Shown: positions 1 to 9,383, counted from the first letter of the stretch. The stretch: DNA of 64,000 nt from Nocardia neocaledoniensis (GCF_029868625.1 NZ_JARWOJ010000225.1:1-64000); one strand, 5' to 3'. Notes: generated from the letters alone by a model not told the origin. A program made the numbers and translations.

Positions 1-519
1 ACCTCCTCCGCGTTGGGGGCGTGCCCCGCCCCCAAACACCACACCCCACCACCACCACCCCGCGTGGTCCGGGGGGTTGTTGGCCCCCCCCCCCACCTGG
101 CGGATGTTGTGATCGGTAACAGAGGCGAAGTCGTCGGACTGTGCGCGAGCGTCGGCACCAATTTCTCAGCGCTAGCAGAAAATTGGTGGCGAACTTCCAC
201 ATTTTCAGGTTTCCTGGAGACGGGAAGAGTCATTGATCGGGTCGAAAGGTGCCCGATGCAATTTCACGGAAGCACTACCCATCTCCCACTGCGCGAGCGG
301 TTTCTAGCAGTGCTATCGGGAGTCATCACAGTCCATCACCGCGGGCAGTTTCCGCCCACGGATATGAGCGCGCATGGCCGCGACTCGAGCACTCTCCCTC
401 CGATTCACACAGCCTTCGGGACTGCGCGTTCCACCGCCTCTCGAAGAAGAACGCGAGTTTTCTCCGCGATTGCCCCGCGCCTCTGAGGTACGGCGGCCTG
501 CACCGCGCACCGCTGATCG
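1..519. other. No convincing gene
   Basis: The first 519 bases contain open frames on both strands but none with family resemblance or a good ribosome binding site. The left edge is C-rich, with a run of about a dozen C near position 90. I see no gene here; the stretch may be intergenic DNA or the tail of a decayed element. Confidence 0.4.
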
Positions 520-789
520 ATGTCCACTACGACCAGCGACGCATCGATGCGTGACGATCCTTCGACCCCGGCGCCGCTGCGTCGGTGGGTCAACACAAGA
601 ACTGCCGCCGAGCACCTCGGCATCCACCCAGAAGTGCTGCGGCGCTGGGCCCGCCAACCCGGCAAGCACACATGGCTACCCAAACCCATCCGAGTTGGGA
701 GGGAATTCCGTTGGGACATAGACGCACTCGAATCCGCCCTGGCGAACTCGGACGACCAGCCACGCGAGCACGGCGGTGAGCCGGGGTAG
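520..789 (+). CDS. Excisionase-like helix-turn-helix protein (89 aa)
   Basis: A small DNA-binding protein of the MerR/excisionase type. The middle (about residues 24-70) reads WVNTRTAAEHLGIHPEVLRRWARQ followed at some distance by IRVGREFRWDIDALESAL, the usual pattern of an HTH_17 winged helix: recognition helix, then the strand with a conserved Arg-Trp and a short C-terminal helix. Proteins of this sort sit next to tyrosine integrases and direct excision or act as element-encoded repressors. It lies just upstream of an integrase stub and two more proteins of this class, which supports a mobile-element origin. Length is normal for the family. Exact role is inferred. Confidence 0.6.
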   Translation: MSTTTSDASMRDDPSTPAPLRRWVNTRTAAEHLGIHPEVLRRWARQPGKHTWLPKPIRVGREFRWDIDALESALANSDDQPREHGGEPG

Positions 790-866
790 ACCACCGAGGC
801 CTCTCGGGGTGCCCGGCAAGCCGATGCTCACCGATCAAACTCAGCACTCAGGGGCGCCCTCTGCCC

Positions 867-1148
867 GACCGCACCGGCCAACGCGCGCTCGACGCGGTGA
901 TGGCCGCCGCCGTCGACATCCGTGTCGATCTCGATGACGAGCTGTCGGACTCGATCACCGTCCAGCAGCTGTGGGACCACTACCGCGACCACCTCGTTTC
1001 CCTCGGTCGCGCTGAGGGCACCCTCAGCCGCTACGACGAGGCGGCCAAGATCTTCGACAGTGCCTTCGGCGCTCGGCGACTCTTCGAGGTCAATACCGCG
1101 ACTTGGCCGAGGGCATCGCATCTGGCCTTGGCAGGCAAGGCGTTGTAA
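867..1148 (+). pseudogene. Tyrosine integrase, N-terminal stub
   Basis: The reading frame from DRTGQRALDAV through LWDHYRDHLVSLGRAEGTLS to about LFEVNTA looks like the N-terminal arm and SAM-like core-binding domain of an actinobacterial phage or ICE integrase. After that the sequence loses resemblance and ends within some 20 residues. The catalytic domain (R...HxxR...Y) is absent, and the bases before position 867 that should encode the start are in another frame. This is therefore a truncated integrase that cannot be active. It sits between excisionase-like genes and an att-like site, so it is probably a remnant of the enzyme that brought in this element or a related one. Confidence 0.5.
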
Positions 1149-1415
1149 CGAGATCGGGGCGTTCGTGATTGGGTAATCGGCCGCGCACAGGCTTGATGCA
1201 AGCTAATGGTTGGCCTTTCAGAGTATAGAGGCGGCGAGCCAAGCTTCGGACGGCCGAGGGTCAGTACCGGACAACGATGTGTGGCAACGACAGCCGACAT
1301 CAAAAGGGTCAGGTCGCCCAACTCCCCATCACGCTGAAACACGACATCCATGGCCCCTTCGGCGGTCTAGAATGAGGTGGGAAGAGTCGCTGACCACACA
1401 GGAAATTGGTGCGTC

Positions 1416-1721
1416 ATGTCCTCTTCCGATTCCTCGCCGTCGCCTCGACGCGGCGGTTCGAGTGGGACTTATCCTCACCTGACTACGCGCGGTGAAACAT
1501 GGCCCAGCACTGCCGGACTCACCGCGCGCTTGAACGTCCCGGTCAAAACCTTGGCGGTGTGGGCGATCCCAGGTCGAGGGCTGCGGCATGCCCGGATGGG
1601 GCGTTATCGTCTCGGGGACGTCCACGCCTTGGAGGACCAACCTTTCGTTAGTGGCGGCGACAGTCTTATACCTGACGAGACTCACAGCGACATTGGGGTG
1701 GTGCACTATGCCTCGGAGTAG
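1416..1721 (+). CDS. Helix-turn-helix DNA-binding protein (101 aa)
   Basis: A second excisionase-like protein. The region LTARLNVPVKTLAVWA followed by GRGLRHARMGRYRLGDVHAL is the typical HTH_17 layout with a helix-turn-helix, a turn rich in Arg, and a short helix ending in a hydrophobic DV.AL motif. I start it at the ATG at 1416, which has an AGGAA some 11 bases upstream; a longer start at 1377 is possible. Its 3' end overlaps the start of the next helix-turn-helix frame by 14 bases, so the two were probably translated together in an element operon. Function as excisionase or repressor is inferred. Confidence 0.5.
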   Translation: MSSSDSSPSPRRGGSSGTYPHLTTRGETWPSTAGLTARLNVPVKTLAVWAIPGRGLRHARMGRYRLGDVHALEDQPFVSGGDSLIPDETHSDIGVVHYASE

Positions 1722-1906
1722 CCCGCAGAGGACTCCGTCCCCAAGTCGCTACGTATCCATCAAGTTCGCTGCCGAGCGAGCTGGCGTCAGCACAGACACC
1801 ATCCGAAGGATGATCGCGGACGGGACGCGTCGCCGCCTACAGATTCCGCGGTCAGATCCGGATCGCAATTGAGGATATCGACGCGGCGATGTGGCCGATC
1901 AACTGA
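1708..1906 (+). pseudogene. xis: Excisionase, frameshifted
   Basis: Starting at the ATG at 1708 the frame encodes SIKFAAERAGVSTDTIRRMI, a clear excisionase helix-turn-helix. Near 1835 the wing continues in a different frame as YRFRGQIRIAIEDIDAAM and stops at 1904-1906. Joined, the two pieces make a normal excisionase of about 65 residues (YRF.GQIRI..EDIDAAM is the common C-terminal signature). The single-base shift makes this a pseudogene unless it is a sequencing error. In intact elements this gene lies directly upstream of the integrase; here the integrase is missing and the att-like tRNA end follows. Confidence 0.6.
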
Positions 1907-2035
1907 CGTTGTCAGCAGTGCCCTCCGCCGCCCGAACCGGGCAGCAGGTAGTTGTATGGTGATGCAACTCACACGCAAGCGAGGGTGACGCACGCTCCGA
2001 GACCCGGGTGCGGCCGCACTCGTACGCCCCACGGC

Positions 2036-2059
2036 GCACTATTGCACGTATGTTGCACG
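2036..2059. repeat. Direct repeat, left copy (24 bp)
   Basis: A 24-base unit that recurs at 2243-2266 with one mismatch. Each copy itself contains two TTGCACG motifs spaced by five bases. The pair brackets a tRNA 3' end and its terminator, an arrangement like arm-type integrase binding sites around an attachment core. Confidence 0.6.
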
Positions 2060-2102
2060 AAAAATGCAGGCCATCGCCCATGAGGCGCTGACCTGCACTT
2101 TT
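2060..2102 (-). terminator. Rho-independent terminator of the tRNA relic
   Basis: A 19-bp stem (one mismatch, two G-U pairs on the minus-strand transcript) with a 5-base loop, flanked by A-runs on the left and T-runs on the right. Read on the minus strand it follows directly after the CCA end of the tRNA relic, ending in a U tract. It is probably the original terminator of the tRNA gene. Confidence 0.6.
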
Positions 2103-2103
2103 A

Positions 2104-2131
2104 TGGTGGTCCCAGCTGGGTTCGAACCAGC
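2104..2131 (-). other. tRNA 3' end (T-arm, acceptor strand, CCA), att-like
   Basis: Read on the minus strand this is a canonical T-arm, GCTGG-TTCGAAC-CCAGC, then the seven-base acceptor strand TGGGACC, discriminator A and CCA. No matching 5' strand (GGTCCCA) is found within 100 bases upstream, so only the 3' part exists. Retained tRNA 3' ends of this sort are left by tyrosine integrases at element boundaries. The original tRNA identity cannot be read because the anticodon arm is missing. Confidence 0.55.
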
Positions 2132-2242
2132 AGACCTCGTGGCGTCAAAACTAGCCCCGACCTCGGATAATCGGTACCTGACCAGCACTCTTCCCACGAC
2201 AGGCGCCGAGCAGCAGTACGCACAGATGAGCAACTTTAGGCT

Positions 2243-2266
2243 GCACTATTGCACGTATATTGCACG
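2243..2266. repeat. Direct repeat, right copy (24 bp)
   Basis: Second copy of the unit at 2036-2059, 23 of 24 bases identical, same orientation, 207 bases away. See the left copy for interpretation. Confidence 0.6.
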
Positions 2267-2701
2267 CCAACGAGCCTCAACATGCTCCACGTCCAGACGC
2301 CACCGACCACTTTCTGTCATAGCTATCATGAATCAATCACTACTGGTCATCGTTTTCAGCTTGACCGCTGCCCGTTTGGCTACGTCCCGGGGGTAGGAAG
2401 TGCCGACGACTAGGGCAACAGAGTCCAGATGCGGCCTTGCCTTCCCCACACTCATCCCCGCGCTGGCAGGTCTGCCGAGCAACCAACGAAACTGACAGCA
2501 TCGACAACCAAGGACGCAAGGGCGCGAAAGCACAATGCGGGCCAACCCAGGACATACGCACTCGGCTACGGCCCGGGATGCCACTGACCTCACCCCCGGA
2601 TTTGTTCAAGCCATAGCTGGTCGGAAGTAACGTTCCACTACCCGTCGACTGCTTGAGAAACCCGGTGACGCGCCGGGGTCCAGTGCTCCAGAATTGGGGT
2701 C
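2267..2701. other. Intergenic, no gene seen
   Basis: About 435 bases between the att-like site and the HEPN-like gene. Open frames on the minus strand show no family resemblance. The promoter of the following gene should lie at the right end, but I cannot point to clear -35/-10 boxes. Confidence 0.4.
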
Positions 2702-3802
2702 GTGACGCGATATGACGGCCCGGTGGCCGATGGACTCTTGGCGGTCAACCGCCTGGAACGTGCGATGACGAGCGACCTCCGCGAGGGCACCGTCGGCTTC
2801 ACATGGTGGGCCGATTATCCGATGCCGGCCGAGACACTTGGATGGCTGTCGCACTATCTCACCGATGCCGTCGGGGCGATAGCCATCAACCTCCGTGACG
2901 CGGCAGTACACCTCACGAAATACGACGATGCCGTGCGGCGCGAGAACATCTTCTTTGCCAGGCGACGACGCAGCTCGAACGGGGTGCCGAACCTAGCGGA
3001 CCGGAGCGGCGTGGACGACCTGCGGCTTGCGGAAATCGTTGCCGAACGCGCGGGGTTCTTCCGCGCTGTGGGCTCCGTACTCGATACCCTGGCAGCAGTT
3101 GTTGTCGGAGTCGGAGCGATCGACATCAACGTCGTCAAGGCCGATTGGGGCACCTTGAATACCGCTGACACAGCCCCGACCTATCCCCGGACGTCAGGCG
3201 AACGCGGCCGCCGACTGCGAAACAGCCTCGCGGGCACGGACACCGATGGTGGGATCGCCCAAGACCAGCTACTTCGTGCTGTACGGGCGGCAATTAAGGC
3301 GGCGGGCCCCGTCGGCTGGGAAACCTGGGCCCTGGCGACCCGAAACGGAGTCGTGCACCGGGCGCGGTGGAGCGAGTTTCTGGTGCAGGTCGACAAGCAC
3401 AACCCCGAAGCTGGTACATACTGGTTGTTGCCTCGTCAGCCCGAGCTGGTCGAGGGCTACGAACTCCAGCGGGTCGATTCCCTACCGGAGGTTGCCTTGA
3501 CCGAGGACGCCGCAATCACGATGCGCGGTGTGCTCGGGTCTGTCACGCCGGTTGTCCAGGCTGTGACCGCTGAGTGCAAGAAGCTCTGGGAGAGGCGACG
3601 GCTCGAACCGAGGATGCTCCCGCAGCCTCACGGCGAATGGCTGCCTCCGCCAGCCCCACCGTTCGTCGGTTACAAACCAGGGGCCGCGAATGCAGCCCTC
3701 GCTCAGGCGAAAACAGTGCATGTCGGACCGGGCCAGACCATCCGCATCAGTGCTCTGTTTCGACCGCAGAAGCCATGGCAGCGGAGGCGCCGCGGCGAGT
3801 AA
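2702..3802 (+). CDS. HEPN-like protein of unknown function (366 aa)
   Basis: Starts at a GTG. The protein is largely helical, with no signal peptide or membrane segment. Around residues 205-230 it has WALATRNGVVHRARW, which contains R214-N-G-V-V-H219, an R-x4-H motif of the kind that forms the catalytic site of HEPN ribonucleases. The preceding region (about 95-160) is a set of helices that could form the rest of the four-helix bundle. The C-terminus (about 300-366) is proline- and arginine-rich. HEPN proteins are toxins or effectors in many defence and toxin-antitoxin systems. The next gene, 430 bases downstream on the same strand, is a large STAND NTPase, so a functional link is possible but the gap argues against tight coupling. 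A metabolic protein with a chance R-x4-H cannot be excluded. Confidence 0.5.
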   Translation: MTRYDGPVADGLLAVNRLERAMTSDLREGTVGFTWWADYPMPAETLGWLSHYLTDAVGAIAINLRDAAVHLTKYDDAVRRENIFFARRRRSSNGVPNLADRSGVDDLRLAEIVAERAGFFRAVGSVLDTLAAVVVGVGAIDINVVKADWGTLNTADTAPTYPRTSGERGRRLRNSLAGTDTDGGIAQDQLLRAVRAAIKAAGPVGWETWALATRNGVVHRARWSEFLVQVDKHNPEAGTYWLLPRQPELVEGYELQRVDSLPEVALTEDAAITMRGVLGSVTPVVQAVTAECKKLWERRRLEPRMLPQPHGEWLPPPAPPFVGYKPGAANAALAQAKTVHVGPGQTIRISALFRPQKPWQRRRRGE

Positions 3803-4232
3803 CCCGGCACAACGTTCCTTTCCGCACAGGACGGATACGATCGCGATGAAGGCAGCATAGCGGTGTGGGCTCCCGGCGGTTCAACACGGACTTAACCACA
3901 GAGCGACGTTGTCGTCGATCTGGCGAGGTGTGCCCGCAGCACCCTTAGGCGTGACGCGTCGCAGTGCCTGGACAGCAGTGTCCCAGCGCTTCAACGGCTC
4001 CCTCATACCGAAATCACGTATGTCGTTGGCGAACCGAAGGGTTATGTGGATCATCGCGGCTGCGCGGAAATGGCGAGCCGGTCAGGTGAAACGGAGAAGC
4101 CGGTTGACCACCCCGGCTTACGGGAGTGCATGTTGTGGACCAAGGCAACTGCTGGCTAGCATTTCAGTGCCCCTCGACGTCGGGTGAGCTCGGGGGCGAT
4201 GGCTAGGTGGTATGACGTGTGGTTAGGAGAAG
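3803..4232. other. Intergenic, no convincing gene
   Basis: This gap of 430 bases has a 92-codon plus-strand frame (3909-4187) without family resemblance or a clear ribosome binding site. I treat it as non-coding. It should contain the promoter of the large NTPase gene, whose start at 4233 is preceded by AGGAGA (4226-4231), a close but usable Shine-Dalgarno. Confidence 0.4.
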
Positions 4233-7200
4233 ATGGACGAGCTCCCAGCTGGTTCCGACGAGGGCAAAACAGTTGAGGGTAAGGCTGCTTCGGGCGCAAG
4301 TCCATACTCGACCGGCGGCGGTGGCGTTACCTTCGAGCGGAAGGTCGCGGTTCAGTATCTGACGCGGATGTTGACCCAGACAGGCGCCGTCGAACTGGGA
4401 CCGGGTAGATCGATTCGCCGGGTGACGTTCCAGCAGGCTCCTCGATACACAATCGACGATCTCGTTATTCATGCTGGACGCGACGGCGAGTCCGACGCGT
4501 CGCTCGTTCTGGCAATGGGGGTGCGCCGAGCCCCGCAGATCATTCCCAGTAGCGAACCCACAGTCAAGCTCTTTCGGTCGTTTCTTAGCGAGGTAGACCG
4601 CATCACCACTGGTGGGCCGCGACTGCGGTTGGCGCTGGTCGTCGCAGACAAACAGCCCCACGCCGAGCAACTCGCTGAACTAGCCGCCCTGGCCACTGGG
4701 CAGGACAACCCATTGGAATTCTTCGACGACATCTACACACCGAAGAAGTTCTCGGCAGACCTGCGCCAGCGACTCGAACACCTCAAGGGCATCGTGAAAT
4801 CTGCGTTGACTGAGGATGGCTCCCCAAGTCCCGAAACCGATGTCGTTCAACGACGCACCTGGGAGGTGTTGCGCCATCTCCTCGTGTTGATGCCTCGGCT
4901 GGAAACACCCGATGAGTCGGATTGGGCCGAGCTTGCGAACCAGCTCGTTCCGTTCGCTCGCGGCAAGGACCTCGCCGCGGGGACGGCTCTTCGTGACCGG
5001 CTACTAGCTCTTGCGAGCGACTACTCACCGCGCGCGGCCCGAATTGACCGCACACTTCTGCGGCGCGATACCCACGACCAGCTCGACGAGGACGCCGGCC
5101 GTCACAAAGGGTGGCGCGCGCTTGAGTTGCTCGGACAGCAGGCGCGCGATGCTGTGCGCATGACGATCGCATCAGCCGACGGCTCACGTGTGCTCAAACT
5201 TCGGAGAGCAGAGGCCGAAGCAGGATTGCTTGCGGCTGCATTGGGCAGCGACGCGGTGGTCGTGCACGGACAGTCCGGCTCCGGCAAAAGCGCGCTGGTC
5301 CGCGCAGCGATCGAGCATGCTCGGTCGTCGAATCCTGGTGCGCTGCAGGCTCAATTCATAAATCTACGTCATCTTCCTAAGTCGAGTCTCCTACTTGAGC
5401 AAGCTTTCGACGTTCCACTTCAGGTGCTGCTGTGTGAACTCAGCGCACCGCAGCGGATCCTGGTGATCGACGGTGCCGATGCCTTCGCAGAAAATCCAGA
5501 GGCGCTTCTGAGCTACCTCGTCGACGCGGCCATTCGCAGCGAGGTCACAGTTCTTGTGCTCACCACTGATGACAACCGTCAGATGCTGGTCGACACCCTG
5601 CGCGCACGGTACTCCAATTTGCCCGAGCTGTTTGAGGTGCCCCTGCTCGACGACACCGAAATCGACCAGATCGTCACCAGATTCGAGGAGATGGAGGCCT
5701 TGGCGCTCGGGGCGCGTTCGCGGGATCTTCTGCGCCGCCCAGTAGTCGTCGACCTGCTAGTGCGAGGAGGCATCGAGGGAGTTCCGCTCAGCGAGTCCGA
5801 TGCGATGGAACAAGTGTGGAACGGCCTTGTGCTGCAGCGGGAGCGGCCGGACCGGGGCTACCCGGACGCACGCAACATCGTGATGCTGCGCTTGGCCGAT
5901 CTGCAGTTCAGGGGCGGAGACGCGCTCGCCGTCGCCTCGACCCTCGATCCGGCCGCGTTGGAGGGCCTGCGCCGTGACGGGCTGCTGCGGACGTCGCCGG
6001 AGAACCCGTTCGTGATAGAGCCCGAGTTCGCCCACGACGAGATTCGTCGCTACGCCCTCGCGCGCCTGTTGCTGTCGACGGGTGAAATAGGGACAGCACT
6101 CTCGAATGCTGGCGCTCCGCGATGGGTTCTCGGTGCGGCTCGGCTGGCCTGCCAGGCAGAGCTGGCCATGCCCGACTCTCCGATCAGACCTGCACACGGC
6201 CGGTATGCGACTATGCGCAGAACGTTCGATGCACTGGTCGACGCGGGCCATGGTGCACGCTGGGGCGATGTACCCGGCGAAGCGCTGATGGGCCTGGGCG
6301 ATCCCGCACCTGTCCTCCGCGATGCGTGGCCGCTGCTGAGAGAAGACGGCGACGCCGGTGTGAAGAATCTATGCCGTCTGATCGATCAGCGCCTGCGAGA
6401 CAGTCAGGGCATGGTCCGGGCCGTGGCCGTAGAACCGGTGATAGCGCTTCTCCTGGAGCAACCGACGCCATGGCGGGCTGGCGATTACATGCGGAACCTC
6501 CTGCGTGACTGGCTAGGCGCTTTGTCCTGGTCGAGTGCGCCAGTCGGACATCCACTGCGTATCACACTGCGACGCCTCCTAGCCGATGCGGCCGCAGCAG
6601 CCGACCGGCGCGCAACCGAAGCCGAGCTCCAGCGCGCATCGAAAACTGAGACGGCCGCGCCACCAGTTCGTTCCGCCCAGATGCCTCGGCGCTCCACAGC
6701 CCGCCGTCCCGCGGGCCGCTCCCGCATCCCGCGGGAGATCCGCGAGGAGGTCGTAGTCGAGCTATGGGCCCTGCTCGGTCCCGACCTCGGCGACGACGGA
6801 GTCGCGATCCTGCGACGTCTAGCGCTTGAAGCTCCTGAGGCGCTCGCCCCCGCACTCGAGGAGACACTGGCGACGCGGGCGCTCGCACTGTTCGACCCAA
6901 AGCTGCTCACAGAACTGACCGAGGCCTACTATCTCGACGCCGAGGCCGACAGCAGATTCGTGCGTGAAGTCGGTATCCGACCGCACAAGTCACGAACTCT
7001 CGGGTTCTCTCCCCGCGGTGCCTGGTATCGCGGTGCCTTCGCGCTTGTATTCCAAACAGACTTTCGTGGCGGCGTGACGGTACTGAACCGCATGCTGAAC
7101 CACGCTGCCCTCCTTAGAGCTCGCACCCTAGCCCGGCACGGCAACGACTACGGCGTGGCGAGCAGCAGTGAGGTCCCTGACAAGTTCCGTATCATGTTGA

Positions 7201-9383
7201 CTATCACCGGCGAGCCAAAGGAGTACGTCGGTGACCCCCACGTGTGGCTGTGGTACCGCGGTACCGGCGTCGGGCCGGCGCCCTGCTTCAGTGCGTTGCA
7301 GGCTCTCGAACGCGAATGCGACCGGTGGATCGCAGCCGGGATTTCGCTGGAAACGTTGACAGCACTCCTGCTCGAAGGCTGCGAGAATATCGCGATGGTG
7401 GCACTGGCAACAGGGTTGATCGTGCGGCATCTCAAGCCTGCTGATCGTGCACTTGATCCTTACCTGGCCGAACCGGAGGTCTGGAGCCATGAATCCGTCC
7501 GCCTTGCACACGAGTACAGCGGATTGGCCGCCGACTCAGAGGGGATTGCCGCTGCCGATCGGAGACAGCTGGCACTAGGAGCCGTGGTCATGCCGCTCGT
7601 CGCAATCGCGGACAACGATCGTGTCGAGCAACTGCGCGCCATCGGCGATCGACTGGTAGCCAACGCGCGCCGTGCGGCCTCACGCGAGCTCGGAACCGAG
7701 GATCCGGAAGCAGTCGAGCGACATATCGCCACAGTCCGCGTATGGGCCGGATACCTCGACCGCGGCACCTACATCGCCAAACGGGCCGACGGGCAAGTCT
7801 ACATCGAGAGTCAGCCTCCGGCCGAAGTTTCTCAAGCACTAGAGCCGCTCGCCGAATACAGCCGCCGCTCAAGCGAATCGGCCAGACTCAACGTGCGCTA
7901 TAACGTCAACGGCAACGACGAACATACCCGTGCTCTCGGCTCGGACGAAATGGCGGCCGACCTTACATCCGCGCAGAACCTCTTCGAAGACCCCGACTGG
8001 CGTAGCTCCGAAGGCTGGGACGTCCCTGCCATGGTTTCCGCCGCGGCACTGGAGGCTCACCTCATCCGCGCAATAGGGTTGCCGGGATCCGGACTGAGGT
8101 TCGCCGCCACGATTCTGCTCCAGGTCGGCGAAGGAGAATCGCCTCGTCACGAGTACGAGTATCACGCCTCGTACTTCGAGCAAGGAGCGACGCGAAGCGC
8201 CGCGCGCGCATTACCATTGCTTCTCCTACCCGTCGCCGGCCATTTGCGTGAACAGCTATCAGCGGGAGACAACGCACCTGCATACGGCCGGATAGTGGCG
8301 GCGGCGACGAACCTCGCTACCGACGAAGTCGACGAGGTTCGCCTGCACCTCGGCCGCGGACTCGACAACATCTGGCCCCAACCCTGTTCCAGCCTGACGC
8401 AATGCCATCACGAAACGGCCTACCAGCTGGTCGTCGCGACCATGCGCAACTGCATTTTCGGAGACTGGGACATCGATGGGCAAAAGCGGCCGATCGTCGC
8501 GCTCGCGGACCCTGTTGAAGAATCACTGGCCACAGTCAATGGAAACGACATCCTGCCCTCGCGGCTCGATGCCGCCATCCGAGCCTTGGCTTCGGCAGCA
8601 ACTCGGCAGCACTGCGTCTCGGAGAAAGCCACTACGCTCCTGAAAGTCGTTGTTGAAGCACACCGCCGGTCACTGCAGGCCCAGCAGCGGAGCGAACGGC
8701 TTGATCTAGCCGTCGACGAGCGTGGCTCACACGCACTCATCGTGGCCCGCGCACTGCTGACACTCGCAGCCCACGGCAGCAACCAATCGCTGATCGAACA
8801 CATCGCTGGCTACCGTGAGGATCCGATCCTGCTCAGCGCCTTCCTATCCGCATTGTCTGCAGCAGCGGAAGAGTCCCCCAATCTTGCAGCTGCAGCGCAC
8901 AAGATGTGGCCCGACCTAGTCACCAACATACTTCGACAACTGACGGGTGAAAGTAGCTGTAGTCGGCTCCACCACGATTCTCTGCTCGAATCGCTCTTGC
9001 CCAATGCCGCCGGTGAGTACAACTACCTGTATCCCGAGATCGATGACGTACCGATTGTGTGGTGGACGCCAAAGTCCTGGCATCGAATGATCGAGCAGTG
9101 GCTTCCACACGCCCATGGACGACCCGGATGCCTGGAAACTCTGATCCGGTTCTTGGCCTTCCTCGAACCGGCCGACCGCGCCAACATCGGCATTCCCTGG
9201 CTCTCCGAGATCGTCATGGCGGATCCATTCGTCATCGCCAAACGCTGCCCTGGATTGGTATCTCGGTGGCTGATCGACGTCTATCCTGAGATACGCGATC
9301 TCACCACACAGTCCACCTGGCAAAGCACAGTTGATGCCCTGGTCGTCGCTGGGGTGGCACGGCTCGCACCGTACTCGGAATAG
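4233..9383 (+). CDS. Large STAND-type P-loop NTPase, Avs-like (1716 aa)
   Basis: A very large soluble protein. Residues 30-120 look like a PD-(D/E)xK-type domain: FERKVAVQYL (E35), then IDDLVI (D74, D75), then the core strand LVLAMGVRRAP, where the usual (E/Q)xK is replaced by GVR (residues 96-98). A P-loop follows at 346-353 (GQSGSGKS) and a Walker B strand at 409-418 (ILVIDGADAF), with a winged-helix-like stretch to about 600. The remaining 1100 residues are helical and rich in Leu/Ala, as in the repeat sensor arms of STAND proteins. N-terminal effector, central NTPase and C-terminal repeats is the order of Avs antiviral STAND proteins, which sense phage proteins and activate an effector. 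Position in an island with HEPN-like and Abi genes fits. The altered nuclease core may mean a different or lost effector activity. The domain reading is by eye. Confidence 0.65.
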   Translation: MDELPAGSDEGKTVEGKAASGASPYSTGGGGVTFERKVAVQYLTRMLTQTGAVELGPGRSIRRVTFQQAPRYTIDDLVIHAGRDGESDASLVLAMGVRRAPQIIPSSEPTVKLFRSFLSEVDRITTGGPRLRLALVVADKQPHAEQLAELAALATGQDNPLEFFDDIYTPKKFSADLRQRLEHLKGIVKSALTEDGSPSPETDVVQRRTWEVLRHLLVLMPRLETPDESDWAELANQLVPFARGKDLAAGTALRDRLLALASDYSPRAARIDRTLLRRDTHDQLDEDAGRHKGWRALELLGQQARDAVRMTIASADGSRVLKLRRAEAEAGLLAAALGSDAVVVHGQSGSGKSALVRAAIEHARSSNPGALQAQFINLRHLPKSSLLLEQAFDVPLQVLLCELSAPQRILVIDGADAFAENPEALLSYLVDAAIRSEVTVLVLTTDDNRQMLVDTLRARYSNLPELFEVPLLDDTEIDQIVTRFEEMEALALGARSRDLLRRPVVVDLLVRGGIEGVPLSESDAMEQVWNGLVLQRERPDRGYPDARNIVMLRLADLQFRGGDALAVASTLDPAALEGLRRDGLLRTSPENPFVIEPEFAHDEIRRYALARLLLSTGEIGTALSNAGAPRWVLGAARLACQAELAMPDSPIRPAHGRYATMRRTFDALVDAGHGARWGDVPGEALMGLGDPAPVLRDAWPLLREDGDAGVKNLCRLIDQRLRDSQGMVRAVAVEPVIALLLEQPTPWRAGDYMRNLLRDWLGALSWSSAPVGHPLRITLRRLLADAAAAADRRATEAELQRASKTETAAPPVRSAQMPRRSTARRPAGRSRIPREIREEVVVELWALLGPDLGDDGVAILRRLALEAPEALAPALEETLATRALALFDPKLLTELTEAYYLDAEADSRFVREVGIRPHKSRTLGFSPRGAWYRGAFALVFQTDFRGGVTVLNRMLNHAALLRARTLARHGNDYGVASSSEVPDKFRIMLTITGEPKEYVGDPHVWLWYRGTGVGPAPCFSALQALERECDRWIAAGISLETLTALLLEGCENIAMVALATGLIVRHLKPADRALDPYLAEPEVWSHESVRLAHEYSGLAADSEGIAAADRRQLALGAVVMPLVAIADNDRVEQLRAIGDRLVANARRAASRELGTEDPEAVERHIATVRVWAGYLDRGTYIAKRADGQVYIESQPPAEVSQALEPLAEYSRRSSESARLNVRYNVNGNDEHTRALGSDEMAADLTSAQNLFEDPDWRSSEGWDVPAMVSAAALEAHLIRAIGLPGSGLRFAATILLQVGEGESPRHEYEYHASYFEQGATRSAARALPLLLLPVAGHLREQLSAGDNAPAYGRIVAAATNLATDEVDEVRLHLGRGLDNIWPQPCSSLTQCHHETAYQLVVATMRNCIFGDWDIDGQKRPIVALADPVEESLATVNGNDILPSRLDAAIRALASAATRQHCVSEKATTLLKVVVEAHRRSLQAQQRSERLDLAVDERGSHALIVARALLTLAAHGSNQSLIEHIAGYREDPILLSAFLSALSAAAEESPNLAAAAHKMWPDLVTNILRQLTGESSCSRLHHDSLLESLLPNAAGEYNYLYPEIDDVPIVWWTPKSWHRMIEQWLPHAHGRPGCLETLIRFLAFLEPADRANIGIPWLSEIVMADPFVIAKRCPGLVSRWLIDVYPEIRDLTTQSTWQSTVDALVVAGVARLAPYSE

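Noticed and set aside
85-100. Poly-C run at the left edge
   Set aside because: Could be a phase-variable tract, but no gene or promoter lies next to it; more likely a simple repeat or assembly edge effect.
3909-4187. A 92-codon plus-strand frame ahead of the STAND gene
   Set aside because: No ribosome binding site, no family resemblance, Arg-rich composition typical of chance frames.
2702-9383. Reading the HEPN-like gene and the NTPase as one confirmed operon
   Set aside because: The 430-base gap without coupling does not support it; kept only as a tentative pairing.
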